Shown here one piece after another: positions 38,433 to 53,850 of a DNA stretch of 64,000 bases. The DNA is from Chaunax sp. Z400. Taxonomy: Eukaryota; Chordata; Actinopteri; Lophiiformes; Chaunacidae. The stretch covers positions 26,019,899 through 26,083,898 of the forward strand of contig CM075195.1 in assembly GCA_037577475.1 (NCBI GenBank). The letters run 5' to 3'. A model generated the notes under the pieces. It saw only the letters and a program-made list of their open reading frames with translations, made no database searches and was not told where the DNA came from. The position numbers were made by a program, and so were the translations under genes. Positions within the stretch are counted from its first letter, which is position 1, and the number at the start of each line of letters is the position of its first letter.

Positions 38433-41400
38433 GTGAGACTCATACACATACACAGAAGCAAACAAACATACAGAGAAGTACAGCCAAGTCCCTGTGGTGT
38501 GTTTGCTTGTTTAGCCCCTTTCTTTAGTGAGGTCAGCTGAGGTGGCCTGTGTGGAAAATTTCCATGTTTACATTTTCCCTACACCCCACAGCTGGCAGCA
38601 ACGCTGAGCAGTCGCCCTGTGGAAACTTAGGATGAATCTTGTGTTCTTTTATTCCTACTAGTCCTGGAGATTGTGCATGGATGCTAATAGCTTTTGTTGA
38701 TATGTTGGTGTTTTGGTTGTACATACGTCACATTTTAGTGTTCTCTGATGACGCTAAATACCTAAAAGTCCCCCTCAAAAAAGCGTTTCTCCTCTTGTTC
38801 CTGCTGTTGAATGTTGGAGCTTCACTTTGTAGGATGATGTATTTGCTGTCTAACGCTATTATTCATTGCTCAAAGTGTAAATTCTTTCTTTTCTCATTGA
38901 AAATCTGATTTGAAGAAGCATGTGACATCACTAACACTGCAGTTTGTAAGCCAACCCTGGTCCAGTATTCGGCATACATATGTGATATGGAAAGTCGGCG
39001 CTGCCAGTGCACCCCCACTAAGAGTGGTCTGAGTAGGAGACATCTTGTGTCCAGCAGTTGAACTTGTGAAATGAAAAATATTGGCAAATTCATGTATTCT
39101 AGAATTTCTAATGAGGGAGAAGGGGATAGGTGCTTTTAAAGTTTTCAAGGAATTATTTTTTATTTCTGCAAATATGTCAGACACACATTAGAGAATTTTT
39201 ATGTATGCCTTTTATACCTGTGTGGAGGGACCTTTAAAAGACCAGAGATACAGCAGGGTGCTAGCATTCAACTGTATCAGCCTCCATGAGACTGTCATGA
39301 CATTGGGGTTTTGTTGGCTCTGTGACCAGCGGTGGAGGAAAGGCTTCAGATTGGGTATAATAGAGAAAACCCAGAGAACAGGCAGCACAAGCATTGGTCT
39401 AAAAACACAGTTTGTGCTAAAAAAAACAACAACACAGTAGAAACAGAATGTTTGCGTGGTCAACAGCTGGCTGAGCTGTTCCCTAATTGATCAGCAGCAT
39501 GGAGCTCAAAGAGCTCAATCGAAGAGGGAGCTTAACAGGCTTCATCAGGGCTTTGTAGCACTCTGCAGCCTGCCTGCCTGCCTGGGGATCGAACTTATCT
39601 CATCACAGGCTTTTTACAGATAGCCCTTTGTTTGGCTCTGGTCAGTTGATTGGCTCGGTGCTTTCTGCTTTTTCTTTCTTCTTCCACTATCTGTTCATTT
39701 TGTCCCCTGCCCTGCCCAGTCCTCTCTCCTGTTAAGGTCCTCACCAAGGCACTGATGAAAGCTCTGTTGTTTTGTTTGTTTCATCCGGGGTCAGCTGGAG
39801 AGTGGGCAGTCCTGCTACTGACAGTCCTAGTGTGTGTTTGTGTGTGTGTGCACATGCGCTTGTGAACACCTCCAGGACAGTTAAGGTCAGCTCTTTTCCT
39901 TTGTGGCGACCATTTGATGGTATGAAGGGGAGCAGGGGCGAGAGGAGGGGAGGGGCTGTTTATATGTTCTCCTGAGCTGTATAACACCAAGTCAAAGGTC
40001 GGCTCTATGGAAACTGACATCCCAGCGCCCAAAAGAAAATCCTATTGGGCAGAAAGTGGCTTTGTGTTATTTGCACTGCAGACATGGGATTAATTAATTT
40101 ATTACAATGTTGGGCTGAAACCTGGAGATAACACAGAGAAGTGGGCAGCGAGTATTAGGTTATGGAAACGGGTGATGGGAAATGATATGTGATGCAAAGG
40201 CTAAAGCTTTGCATAGTATAGATGTTAGTCCTTCAGCTCCCAGGAGTCTGAGGCTTGTACTACAAAGCAATGTCAGCATACCCAGGTTATGATAGCGTTA
40301 TAAGGCTCCACCAAACAACCACGCTCACGCTAAGCAGCCACACCAATATGGTTGTGAGCTCGATAAGTTAGCGGAGATTTATATAAAAGAGTCTGAGGTT
40401 GCAGCGAATGACCAATCAAAAACATGTTGATTGCTAATCCAACCAAATTCAGTCCATTCAGCAACCGGAGGTCAGGTCGGGTGTTGCTGATACACACAAT
40501 CTTATTAAAGCCCTCACGGAGATATAGGCAAAATAACTTGAACATTATCAAATAAAATCTAAACTAAAAAACGAACCCAAGAACAAACAGTCCAGTTACC
40601 TTCATAATAGGTCACCTATGGGCATCCTAGTGACGCAGAATCAAGGAGAAGCATTGCGAACACCACACACAGTTATCAGGTAAGCATCAGGTAAATATCC
40701 AGGCTACACCCTCAAAAGTAAACACATTTATAGCACTTCAAATGAACATTTTATATATCATATCTCATAACTCAAAGTATCTTTTAACATGGCCTCCAAC
40801 AACAAAAGAGCTAATTATAAAACTGACTAGGGGAGCAAATAAAAATAAAATATAAAGGCGTAATTCAAAGTGGTACTTTTAAGATCTTATCAGCATAAGT
40901 ACAAGGCTTCAGTCAGCCTCTATTGTAGGATATGAGTATGCGAAGCACAATGAAATGGTTTTGACAGGGTTAACAAAGACAGGATGGAGCCTCCAACACA
41001 GCAGTTCATATCACCGACTTCCAGGATCTTGTATGACTGATGACACTTACCAGAGAATTGATTGTTTAGACCTAAAGTTTAGACTATTTAATGGTTTGTC
41101 CCAATTTTCCTCCTGAACACTAATAAATATTTTTTACCATCACTGTCGTAAATACAGCGTAATACCCATTTACAGATTCACACAACACAGCTGGACTAAC
41201 GGTTAGCATGCGGCCGCAGCTTGTGGTTGGTGACTTGCATGTCAGTGTAACCTAGACGAGAAGAGAAGAGAAGTGAAGTGAAGTGAAGGAGAAGTGAATG
41301 ATTTCAGCTGAAATGTTGAATGGATCAGCATCCATTGGCGTGGTTTCACTTCTTGTGGTGTCAGATAACTTTGTCCGGAACACATGATGGCCACTTCCTT

Positions 41401-43544
41401 CCCCACTTCGTTTTGCATCATGCACTTTCAGCATGTTCTTTATCCATTGGCGTGGTGCAGGGGATGGAGCATTGGCTTCTTTGCGTAGTCGTTGTTGGTC
41501 GACTCAGAGGTGGTCCCAAACTCTAGTGACGAGCTACAGATTCAGTCTGAGTTTTACCACTAGAGTCGGGGATCGTTTCTTCCCATTGCTCCATCGCTTT
41601 GTGCCTCTCTCACAATATCATTACTTTATCTTTTTGTGGTTTGTCTGCTTCAAGCCACCTACCTTTCCCCTGAAATGTAATCGAGTCTCTGAGCAAACCC
41701 ACATGAGACTTTGTTGTTTTCCTTTCTTTCTGTCTTTCATTTCTCCTTCTTTCTTCCTCCCCTCCCTCCCCTGACACCTCCTCACAGGGATGAAGCACAG
41801 AGCCGTTGGCAGATGTGGGAACCTGAGCAAAGCTGCAGGGCAGGTGTGCCCTTAGTGCTAGCTGATGAAATATTAGCCTTCTCTGAGGTCTTTCTCTCTC
41901 TCTCTCACTCTCACTCGCTGGCTTGATCACTCTGTCTCATGATGTTGTTGCTTCCCAAATGTTTACATATTTTGGATAGATAGAGAGATGGATATAGATG
42001 GACTCAGTCTTTTGCAGCAGTGAGATCGTTGAGGTGACAGTCAAATATTGTGAAAGCTGTTTTGCACAACAGAGCAAACCTGGCTGTCATAGAAACTGAT
42101 TAACCTTTAGCCTAAATGATCCCGCTGGAGCTTATTGTGGAGCCTCTATTGTCCGGGATGCTGAGATATTTGGTCGTACCTCAGGATGACATAAATATGG
42201 AAATATGCTTGCCCACATTCTCCCTCCACAGCCTGTGTTTTTAAAAGAAGCGTAGAAGGAAAGCCATATATTGTCAGATAATAAACCAGGGAAGACAGCG
42301 GAACAACATTCGGTGCCATTGACCTAATAATGCTGTTTGCAGCAGAGCAGGCAATGGCAGTGATTACTCAGTGGAGATTGAGCTGCCTCAGGGTGGGGGT
42401 ACGGGGTTATTACCAATTATAGATGAATAATATCTCGACCTGCTACTTGGGGAAACAATGTTTTTTTTCCCCTCTAATAAAGGCTAGAGTCATTTTGAAG
42501 AACCACACTGCTACGGTCGGAGGAAGCTTGTCTGGAGTTGGGATGGGGCTTCCAGTGGAGAAACGAGGGGGAAAAAAGAGACCATTATCTCAGTTGTTCT
42601 GCTTTTTGCTGTTAACGGTCTCCATAAGGAAAAAGTCACTGTAATTACAAGAAAAATGTACTGTGTGACGGCAGTAAAAGTCCATCTATATTGACTTGGT
42701 ATGAGGAGCCTGTTATACAAAGCTCAGCAAAGATAGCTGTTGATGTTTAGGGCTGCAACTAGCAGCAACGTGCACCAATATTCTCACGATTAATTGATTG
42801 ACTTAGTCTCTAAGATATAAAAAAAAAAAGTCTCACCTCACATGTACTGGATCTAGAGTTCAAATTGTCATCTTCATATTAATTATTTATATCCAGCCAA
42901 CAGTCCAAAACCCAAAACTCTTCATTTATTATCATACATGAGAAAGAAAAGCAGCAAATCTTTGCATTTTAGAAGCTGGAACCACCAATGTTTCACATAT
43001 AGTTAGTGCATCTCTGCGCCATACAGCTGCATTATTGTTAAGAACATATCGAACAAACATGGGTGAGCTACACAAGAACATACACACGAGTTTATTCTGT
43101 AGTTTATTCTGAATTGATCCCACATACACTGTTCCACTGCTGGAAAGCTCAGCTGTAGGGAGATCAGGTAAGTCCAAATGAAACACTTTAACTTGCCTGT
43201 ATTTAGTTAATACACACATCATTTTCTGTAAAATTTTAGGTTCATATCTAAAATTTAATTTAATCATTGTGTTTTTTCTTTTATTCATGTCGACTCAACA
43301 TTTTGGGAAAACGTTGCATTCCGTGATCCTTCAGAATTATAAATTATATGGAAATTTTAAAGTACTTAAATTTAACATTTGGGACATAATAATGTGTAAT
43401 AATATATAATAATAATAATAATAGTAAAATAATAATAAGTGTTAGACTGACTGGACTGTAAAATGTGTTAGACTCTATTCTGTAATTAAAGGCTAAGCCC
43501 ATTGACTTGTTTTCATAAGGGAAACACCTGAGCTTCCATTGTGC

Positions 43545-43577
<33 letters not shown>

Positions 43578-44103
43578 TCTCTCTCCCCCTCTCTCTCTGA
43601 CTCTGTAATTAACATGCATGTAGGATAGGCAGTTAAGCTCCACTGTGTTGTCTGTCAGACTACCCTAGCATAGAAGAGCAGGAAATGTCACCCTTGGGAC
43701 CTAGCCAGCCCGCCTCCACCTCACTCTCCTCCTCTCACTACCACCCCCACCCTTCATCTTCCATACGTCTCTCCCTCTATCTCTCCCCCCCCCATGTCCT
43801 GCAATCTCATCTGCGAGCACTCCTCCCCTGCCACAGATGAATTTTTGCCTCTTATTTGTCCATCTACACCTCCTCCCCCTCTTCCTCTATTCAACATTTT
43901 TGAGCTCTTTTATTTCCGCCCCTGTCTGCCCCTCCTCTCCTTTCCCTCCTCCCCTTTCATTCCTTTCCTGCCACCTCTACATCCATCTATCTCTGGTCTT
44001 ACAGACTTAAGTGGCCAGACATATTACAGAGCAGATGTGGAACCACACGTCCCACGTTAACTCGGTGTAGCCATGTTCCAGTGCTGCTTCCTGTGTTAGT
44101 TTA

Positions 44104-44166
<63 letters not shown>

Positions 44167-45462
44167 CCTGTAGCATCGTCATCATTGTTATCGATTCCCC
44201 ACTATCCCTACACCTCCACCACCACCATCTCCTCATCTTTCCCTTCATCCCTCTTTTATCCCGTCCTCCTCTTCCCTTTCTCTCCATTGGCTCACATGTG
44301 GCTAATTAGGAGATATGTTATGTTTCTGGGTTTTTCGTTTTGTGTTCTGCCCAACGAGTTCCTGTGAGCTGATTTTTATTGTTAATCACACATGTGACGC
44401 GTGGTTGTTGTTGTCTCCTATATTTGAGCGTTTTATTGTATGGAAGTGAGCTGCAGAGGGGAGGGGACAGCGCCAAGTCAGACTGGTCATGTGACTGTCT
44501 CAAACAAAGGACCTGTCGCCACATACACACATACACAGGAATTTGCTTTACTGGCTTTTTGCTTATGCCCACAGGTGTGTAGTCACTTTGCAGACAAAGC
44601 CATCGCAGAACAACACTGGCTGATATGAAAGCAACTTTCATTCATCAACTTGACACATATAGAATCCTCACACACACACACACACAGTTTTTTTTGCATC
44701 GGATCAATGGCGAACACTTTTGTTTGAGCGCCGTCAATAAGAACCTCTTTGTGTTGCAGATCGATCTCTGAATGTCTTCTTATAAATGCTGCTGCTCAGC
44801 CATGGATATGTCTCTATTGTGTTTGCATGCATGTCCTTATGCTCACGCATTAGTGCATGATCGTGAGATCCAACGTGTTTGTTTGTAATCAATGATGTGT
44901 GTCAGAGTCACAGGCTGGAAATGGCAGCAAACAGATTGTTCGTTTCAGTCGCCTACAGCCTCACGACGAAATCATCAGAGACGAGCCACATGTTTTTAGT
45001 TGTTTGTTGCTTATTTTTATGTGTTTAAGATCTGGATCTTCCATGTTTGTATAGCAACTCTTGTTTGCCTTTAAGGAGACGGACATGGCTAAACCATTCT
45101 CGTGTGCTTGCAGGGGTCGTTTACATGAAAACTGGTCTGTACCATTCCTGCAGGATCATCCGGTCTTGCTCTATATTAGATGTGACAAACTGGTGTAAAT
45201 GATAGTGATGATACTTGTGAAGTGGAAAAAATGGTCATCCTTTTTTTTGTGTCAGTGATGCAGTGAGTTATTGTGTCTCTTAAAGCTAAAATAACTCATG
45301 GTAAAACTAAACAAGCATTCTGAGCCTTATCTGATGACCCCTCACGATCATTTCTATAGGAAGTAATTGGCTAGTAGAGCGCGGCCTTAGACTATGACTC
45401 CCGTCTTTGTGTGTGTTTACAGCTTCTGTCTGAACATCAAATGGTCATGTGAAACATGAGCG

Positions 45463-45500
<38 letters not shown>

Positions 45501-46254
45501 AGACGAGCCCATTAATACAGTCTCTAACGATTACATTTGCTGCTTTCAGACTGCATCAGAATGTGTCTCTCATTTAGAATCTCACACCGGTGTCACAGCA
45601 GCAGGACGTCTGCGGCTTCCATATCCAGATGCCATTTCTGTATACAGGACAGATATCCAGCTGTGTAATAGATGAGTGCGTTTGTCTATACTACCAGCTA
45701 ACTGCAGAGCGTGGAGCTATTATAGAGCAGCTTTGCCAGACTGGTCGACTTCCTCTGTAGTGTCCCCCTTATTTGTGACACACACACACACACACACGAA
45801 GAAGACAAGGGCAGACAGATGCAGATGGCGAGGAAGATGAGGAAGACGAGGCTGGTGACTCAGCTAGATGAGGGTGCAGCATGTAGGTTAGGAGGTAACC
45901 CTGTCTGTTTGTGGTGCGGTTGACTGTGGTGCACATCTCTGTGTGTTGTGTGAACACAGCAGCTGGATGTTTGTGGAGCAGAGTGAAGACTCTGGTTGCC
46001 TACGTGCTGCTCCACGTCTCCAAGGCTTACTGTTGAAATCAGGTCACGAGTACGTCTCTCCCCCCCCCTCCTTCCAGCTTCCTCTCTTTCCTCCTCCCTC
46101 CTTTCTACATGCCCCCCTCATTTTCTCACCTCACTGCTCCAGAATGCCACCCTACTCTTCCTCCTGCGACAGATACTTCTTTACATTTTTTTTTTATGCA
46201 ATCGAATGCAAGGCATCACCCCTCTCTGCTCTTATTACATTTCATCCCTCTCCA

Positions 46255-46315
<61 letters not shown>

Positions 46316-47387
46316 TATATCTCCCCTCTGCTTCTCTCTCTCTCTCGCTGCTCATATCTGTGATCAGATTATGGGGCATATCACAGGATTAGTAACTCTC
46401 ATGGCGTGTATTAAAGTGGGAGAGCTGAGGGATGGATAGAGAGGGTTAATGAGTATTTCATGTTAATGTGGCACCCGCTCTCATACAGCACAAGGAACAA
46501 ACGATGATAAAGAGCATCTACGCCATCATCGCTAAATTCATCACGGGCTCCTTTGAATGGCTGAGGGAGTAATGCAATAAAAACAAGATGTCTTCGTGGC
46601 TCTGCATTAAGAGAGAGGAGATAGTAGCGAGAGGAGAGGCAGACTTGTGCAAGGCCGGCAGATATTGATCTGTGCTGGAGTGATTTAGGGGAATCCCTTT
46701 CTTTCATGTCGTCAAAAGTTTCGAAACTGCACAGGAAGTGATCAGAAGAGTAAATTTAAGGAAATTTCATCAAGCGTCCCTGCAGCCACGCGCTCCAACG
46801 TTTCAGTTTCCAGTAGTTTTCCTCACCCTTTTCATCAACCCTGCGCCTGCTTCACCCTTGTTCTTTTGTTCTAGGTTTTTCTTTCCGATTTTGTCTCTTT
46901 CTCCCTGCCTGTCTTTGTGCATTTCATTCTGTCTGTCACAGTGTTTCCTGTCTTAATTCCTGTTTCTCTGTCTTCCAGACAGATGGCAGGTTTCGGGGTT
47001 ACAGTGAGGTGTCTGGGTGGGGTGATGGGGGCACGGGTTGCTGGGTTACACAGCCAAAGACATCCGGCCAGAGACAATTCCTGTCTTCTCTCCATCAGCC
47101 ACCTCTCTCTGTCCTCCTTCTGTCTTAACACTTTCCTAAACATGTGCTCTCTCTGCCAGACGTACACACTCGATCCTGAGTCCTTGGCCTTCCTGCTGTG
47201 TCTCAGCAATGTGTACATTTGTGTGTGTGTGTGCATTTGCTGACAGAATGGGGTTTTGTGAAGAGAGACAGCCCCCAAAGTGGGGCAGGGAACAGATTGG
47301 AGTCTGAGCCTCCATGCCCTGACTCATTAATCTCCTCTTTAATTCATGGTCTCACCGCCGGCTCAACATGTGTGCAGATACACACAG

Positions 47388-47443
<56 letters not shown>

Positions 47444-49687
47444 GAGAAGCACCACTGTCACCAGTTAGGCTTAGTTTAATTTACTTCATTTTCTTGCTTC
47501 TTCCATCTTCTAATCTTCCATCACAATTAAGACCAGTCCCAACCCCCCCCCCCCCCCCCCCCCCCCCCAAATTGCCAGTATTGATCGCACACTCAAAGTG
47601 GTAGTGATCTAACCAAGCACGCCACGTCAATAGGAGTGTGAAATGGCCCATTGGCTGTTGGACGATGACATCACACGCAGGTCACTGTCGTGCTGTAAAG
47701 CTGCTCGTTCCATTCCTGGGACTAACTGGGGCAGTTTATGTAAATTTGCTAATCTTCAGTTTCCCATAAGGGGTACGCAGGAAAAGAAAGGTTTTACTAT
47801 CAAACCATCCAGATAAACTTGTTTTTAAAGCTGTGTGACAGAACTGCTGCCTGTCAGCTTGTTGAATAAATGTCATGTTTTCCTAGCGGTGCACTGGAAA
47901 AATGGGTAGAGGGGGACCAGATCCAGAGCAAAGAGAACCATATTTATTCAAGCGGACACTTAAATATGAGATAGCTACGTATGACACTTGCACATTTTAA
48001 GCAACCTGATTCAGATGGATGCCCTCTCCTTTAGGCATCAGCAAGTACAACATGTTTATTTCATATATTTCCCTCATACAATGTGTATTTTCATGTTTTT
48101 TGGCTGTTAGCTTGAGCAGTCCGTCTCCCTGGATTGCACTTGATTCCCATTTATTTGTGTTTTTCCTCGACTTAACTCCTCTTACTATTATCCAGCGTCT
48201 GCTCCTGTCACTTACTGGAGTCGACTCCGTAAACCCATGACTTACCCCTCTCATAAAAGGGCATTAACTAATGCCTAAGTTGCACTATCTTACTGTGCTG
48301 TGGGTTTCTCTGCTCAGTGCTCTACAGTAATTCCCACCTATCACATGGATGTTTGGCCGCCGGCCTGACACTCCTGCTTCTGACGATGTGTCGGCAATTG
48401 TGGCAAGGATGAAAAGGGAAAAGGAGGAACAGGAAGGGATGGAACCTTGAAGATGATAAACATATTAATTAGGAAGGATGAACAGGCACTCGTATTGTTG
48501 GCTTTTTTTTCTTGCTGGACACAGATCAAAACAGATACTGAAAACTGACGCCACGCAGCCACAAGGCTGCTGGAGTGATCAAAATGCTGGTGGTAATAAT
48601 GAATGCAGTGATTGTAAACACATGATGGTGATGAGAGTTATGAGATTTTGTGCATTTTGACTGCAAAATTAAAGGAGACTTGTTGAGACTTATAAGCTCC
48701 ACCGCCCTCATTCATTTCAATGAGACCACTGTGTCGGTATAGAGGGTCATACAGTGAAGAGGGTGGGGTACATAAAGAAAAACAGAAAATCCTATTTTGT
48801 GTCTGAAAGCTTGCAGGTTCCACTAATTCTACCCATAATGCCCCCAAAAAAATTTTCATTACCTTGGCCAATCACAGGTAGGAGGAGGTCATGTGATCAC
48901 CCATGTTTGTAGAAACACGAAGCGAGTTTTGAGAGACCATGAAAAGGGCCTTATCAGAAGATCTTAAGCTACGTGCTGGTGAGAAATGATTATAAAGCTC
49001 AGCCCAGTGCCATACCATGCAGAGCATTAAATGTCAAGAGTAATATATGAACATCAATTATAAAGCAGACAGGCAGCCTGTGAAGGGAAGACAACATAGG
49101 AGAGATATGAGCTTTTGTGATTTAATTAAAAGTCTGCCGGCTACTTTTTTGAACACCATGAAGCCAAAGCAATAATTGTTTGGCTAAGGCATGTAAACAC
49201 TGCATTACAATAATCCAGATGGGAAGTAATAAAAACATGAATCACTCTTTGAAGATAATTTAAATAAAGAGACAATCTAATTGTAGAAATATGTCTCAGA
49301 ATGAAAAAAAACATGACAGAGCTAGCCTTTTACCACTGGAGAGAGAGCCTCTGGTCTAAAAGGTTCTAAACACAAGGAACAACATCAGTGTGTCTGTTTC
49401 CTCAGGTGGTTCATCTGAATCTTGAACGTCAACCTGCTGTTTTTTTATTTTTTTATTTTTTTTAAACTCTGTGATCAGCCCATGTCTTGTTTGTCACAGT
49501 GTAAAGGTCACAGCACACACTTAACATTCGCTCACTTGTGGTTTACACACACAGCCTGTTCTTAAATGACGTCATCTCGTTTCACAAGATCAGGACACCT
49601 TTCACGGATGCAACAGTGACTTTACTCAATAAACGAAAACACAAGATGTGTTGTGTTCCACGTTGCACTCTGGGTCCAGGGATACTG

Positions 49688-49734
<47 letters not shown>

Positions 49735-52700
49735 TGTGTGTGTGTGTGGGTGTGGGTGTGTGTGTGCGCGCATGCAAACAAGGTCATGTGGTGTTGACTT
49801 GTACATCTCACGTGTTGCAACTTCCAGGAATGGTTGCTCAGCTGCAGTTAGCACAGATGATGTTTTTAAGTGTTTATTGAGAACCTGCGTCTTCTCCATC
49901 AGGCTTTTGCTCACTAGTTTCTTTAGAGCCCCTAAATTGTGGTCCTGCCACACATCATGTGTTCAGATCCTTTTGCCTTTTCACTTCAGGGTTTCCAGTC
50001 CATTTCGTCGAGGGTCTCCTCCCTTGAACTTTCTAAATCAGTGTAACAAAGCCATCACTCACAGAGGTTGAACCATGAACAAGAAAGGAAATGTTCACCC
50101 ACAAATTCAGATTCAGTCATCATCATCATCGATTTAGGCCTCTGGATTATGTTGTGTGAGCTGCATGGAGTTATTCAGATATTATTATATTATCATTATG
50201 ATTATATTATTCAGATGTTGTTCAACAGATACACCCTTTGTAACAGATGCTAGGTTTGGAGTTGTGTGTACAGCAGATTACTAAAACAGTGTCGCAGAGT
50301 TAGGTTTTAAAAAAAATTGAGAACAGGTTATGAATTGAATCATAAGTATGTTAGAACTGTGGATTCTAAAAAAAAGGGACATTTGTTTTATTCTCAGTTC
50401 ATTTTTAGTGCCAGAATTAAAATTTTAATGGCTAAAAACACCAAATCCTCTTTGCTCATTTGTCCCCCCTCTCTGACTGGGACCAGTTCAGAGCTGGTCC
50501 ATCTAGATAGTTTTTTTGTCAAGTCATTGTTTATTTGTGAAGTCATCGTTATTCAGAGGGGATGAGCACACACACACAGACACACACATACAGACACACA
50601 CACACAGACTCGCTCTCTCTCTCGCTCTCGCTCTCGCTCTCGCTCTCGCGCTCGCTCTCTCTCCAGCCCTTAGTGTGAGTAGGAACACAGCAGAGCACTT
50701 TCCAGTAAGTGACTGTGAGCCTGCTGGAACCGTTTCAATGGGACCTTCAGCCTCTCGTCTAACGTCAGCACAGTTTTATCACTATCCTCGCCCTCTGCGT
50801 CTTTCAGTTTCCAGCCACTGCTTGTGACCAGTGTTGCCTCAACACCATGTAACCTTAAGGTCACTAGAAAGTGGTCCTCGTCTGTTGAAGCAGGCTGTCT
50901 AGACCAGATGGTGCAGAGAGACTGTTAACCTGTTCCTCTGTTACATTGAGTTATGCTGCTTTAAACGTTAAAGTGTAGTTTAACCCACGGCATCAGTACA
51001 AGAGCTGCAAGTAATGTGGATATTATGGGCAATAAAGATGTCGGTTCATGTTTTAGTCCATAAAATGTCAAGAAAATGGTGAGAAATGCCGTTTAAGTTC
51101 TCAGTGACGTCTTCAATAAATGCTACTGATACTGATACTGTTTATTTAAAAAAAATTATTGCATCATAACAGCTCAACACAATTATCGCTTAATCAATCA
51201 CAATAAACCTGAGCTATAACACAAGGGAAAGGCGAGAAGGCAATTGATCCTTTGCACAGTAAATATTTTAGAAAGTGCACATTTTAACACACTTACATAT
51301 AATATGTAATAAACAGACACATATATCATATATATATATAGATATAGATAGAGAGATAGAGAGATAGAGATATAGATGTAGAGAGATAGAGATATATGAT
51401 AGATAGAGATATATGATAGATAGAGATATATGATAGATAGATAGATATGATATATAGATATAGATAGATATAGATAGATATATAGATAGATATATAGATA
51501 GATATAGATAGATATATAGATAGATATATAGATATAGATAGATATATAGATAGAGATAGATATAGATAGATAGATATATATGATATAGATATATAGATAT
51601 AGATAGATATAGATAGATAGATATATATGATATAGATAGATAGATATGATATAGATAGATAGATAGATATATAGATATAGATAGATATAGATATATATGA
51701 TATAGATAGATATATAGATATAGATAGATATAGATAGATAGATATAGATAGATAGATATATATGATATAGATAGATATATAGATATATATGATATAGATA
51801 GATATATAGATATATATAGATAGATATATAGATAGATATAGATATATATATAGATAGATAGATATAGATATATATATATATCTATAGATATATAGATATA
51901 TATATCTATATATATATCTATAGATATATAGATATATATATATGATATATATAAAATCACTTTGAACAGGGCATGTGATCATCACAGGCGGCCATAACTC
52001 CACAAAATGTTGAGCTCTGAGGTTTTCCATTGGAGAATACTGTCTCTGTACCATTATTCTACAATAGGAGGCATTTCAGGCTTACAGTTAAGTAGTGCAA
52101 AAATAGCTTAGTCATGTCAGCATGGCTGGTTTATTGCGCAGGCTTGAGTCTTCAGATTGCCTATAATTTCCAGTCCGCAGTCCTAAACCCACACATACAC
52201 TTAATGTTTGGAATATCCTCACATTTGGAAAAGGCAAGTATGTTGGCTTCATTTGAATGATAAGATCAATTAATTCGAGGTTCGGTGTGTAAGAGGCAGG
52301 AGCTTCTCGTCGTGTGGTGGAACATTCCATGCTCCGTGGGAAAATGTGACAGGCCCTCCTTGGAGCCACTGGTTTGTCCGTTCTGGGCTACTGTAGTAAC
52401 ATGGCAGTGCAATATGTCGGGCTCATTGGATGAGGAGCGGCGACTTCTGTAGATATAAAAGACTCATTCTGAAGTAACAAAAACACAATGGTTCATATTC
52501 CACGTGATTATACACTAGTGAAAGCATGTCTGAATCCTACAGACTGGTCCTTTAACAGACTAGTCATTTAAGCATTTCTAAATGTGTGTGTGTGGGTGTG
52601 TCATGGTCAGGGGGTTTCAGTGCTGATTGTTGCAGCTTGTTATGGTGCAACAGCGGAGCAACAGAGGAGTCACAGTTGATGAACGGGAAGCTGCTGCTAA

Positions 52701-53799
52701 TGATCGTTAAAACGCTCCTTCCTCTACGTGTAGTACTGGGCCATTTATCAGCCACAGGATGGTCCTACAGGCCCAGACGTATACACACACATCACACACA
52801 CACATCACACACACAAACACTAATCAGCCACTTTCTGGTAGCCATGGCAACCAAATGCAGAATCTCCTCCCCTGTACCCCTTCACTATTTCTCTCCCCGT
52901 CTCTCTCTCATTCCCAACCTTTGCTTTCATGAGCTAATCCTTCCCTCATCCTCTCTCTCGCTCTCTCGCTCTCTGCCAAGCTAATGAAGAAAGACAAAGT
53001 TGAAGACATAGAGGAACAGGAAAAGCAGACGAGGCCTGAAAGCGCTCCGCAGGCCGCTGCCTAGCACCTGATTTCCTCTGGGAACGGCCAGAGATAAAGA
53101 CATAAAGGCATGACCGTGTGAAAGGGAAAAGAGAGAGCAGATAAAAACGCTCAAGGTGGGGTTAGTGAGATGGAGATGCTGACTTGTGAGCTGACTGGTA
53201 ATGCCGACAAAGAAATGAATTAAACTCCACAGATCTGTTGAAACGACAAAGAATCGTTTCTGATTCCCACCTGAAGACGTGAATTTTATAGACAGGATTC
53301 TGAATGCATGTGTTATTCTATGAGGCTCATTAATTACTAAATCAACCTTAAGTTGAACTGATGATGCAGAGCACAGAGGTGGAGGAGCTACAGTTATACA
53401 CTGTTAAAAGTCTATAATAGGGCTGCAGCTAACCATTATTTTTATTATGCAGATTTTTTTTCACTATTAATTGTAACCCCTGCATCGTGATTTGTATTAT
53501 AACACTAGATTCCTCCCAATACAAGGTCAATATTTACTGAACTATAACCTGCACTGAACATTTAGTGCTAAACTGACATTTTACTGCCCTCTCTTTTCCT
53601 CCTGCTCCACTCCATTCACCACCTCTCTCTTTACTACATAAAAAAAAATATTTTGGCGCCACTGCTGCCTGCAAACCTCACTAATACCAATTAATGGCTT
53701 TTTATAATCATGTTCCTTTTGTCCTATGAAATGCCAGGAAGGAATCCCTGGCACCAGCTTGCTGCTATCTCTCTCTCTCACCCACACACTCACTGCTCA

Positions 53800-53850
<51 letters not shown>

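Noticed and set aside
45943..46439. Ser/Leu-rich ORFs of 147-149 residues in bcl2l1 intron 2
   Set aside because: They run through a (CT)n microsatellite and C/T-rich DNA; overlapping frames are equally open, which indicates composition rather than coding.
51268..52054. Long minus-strand ORFs (230 and 242 residues) of Tyr-Ile-Ser-Leu
   Set aside because: They translate the GATA/TATA array in two frames; low complexity, no start context or family.
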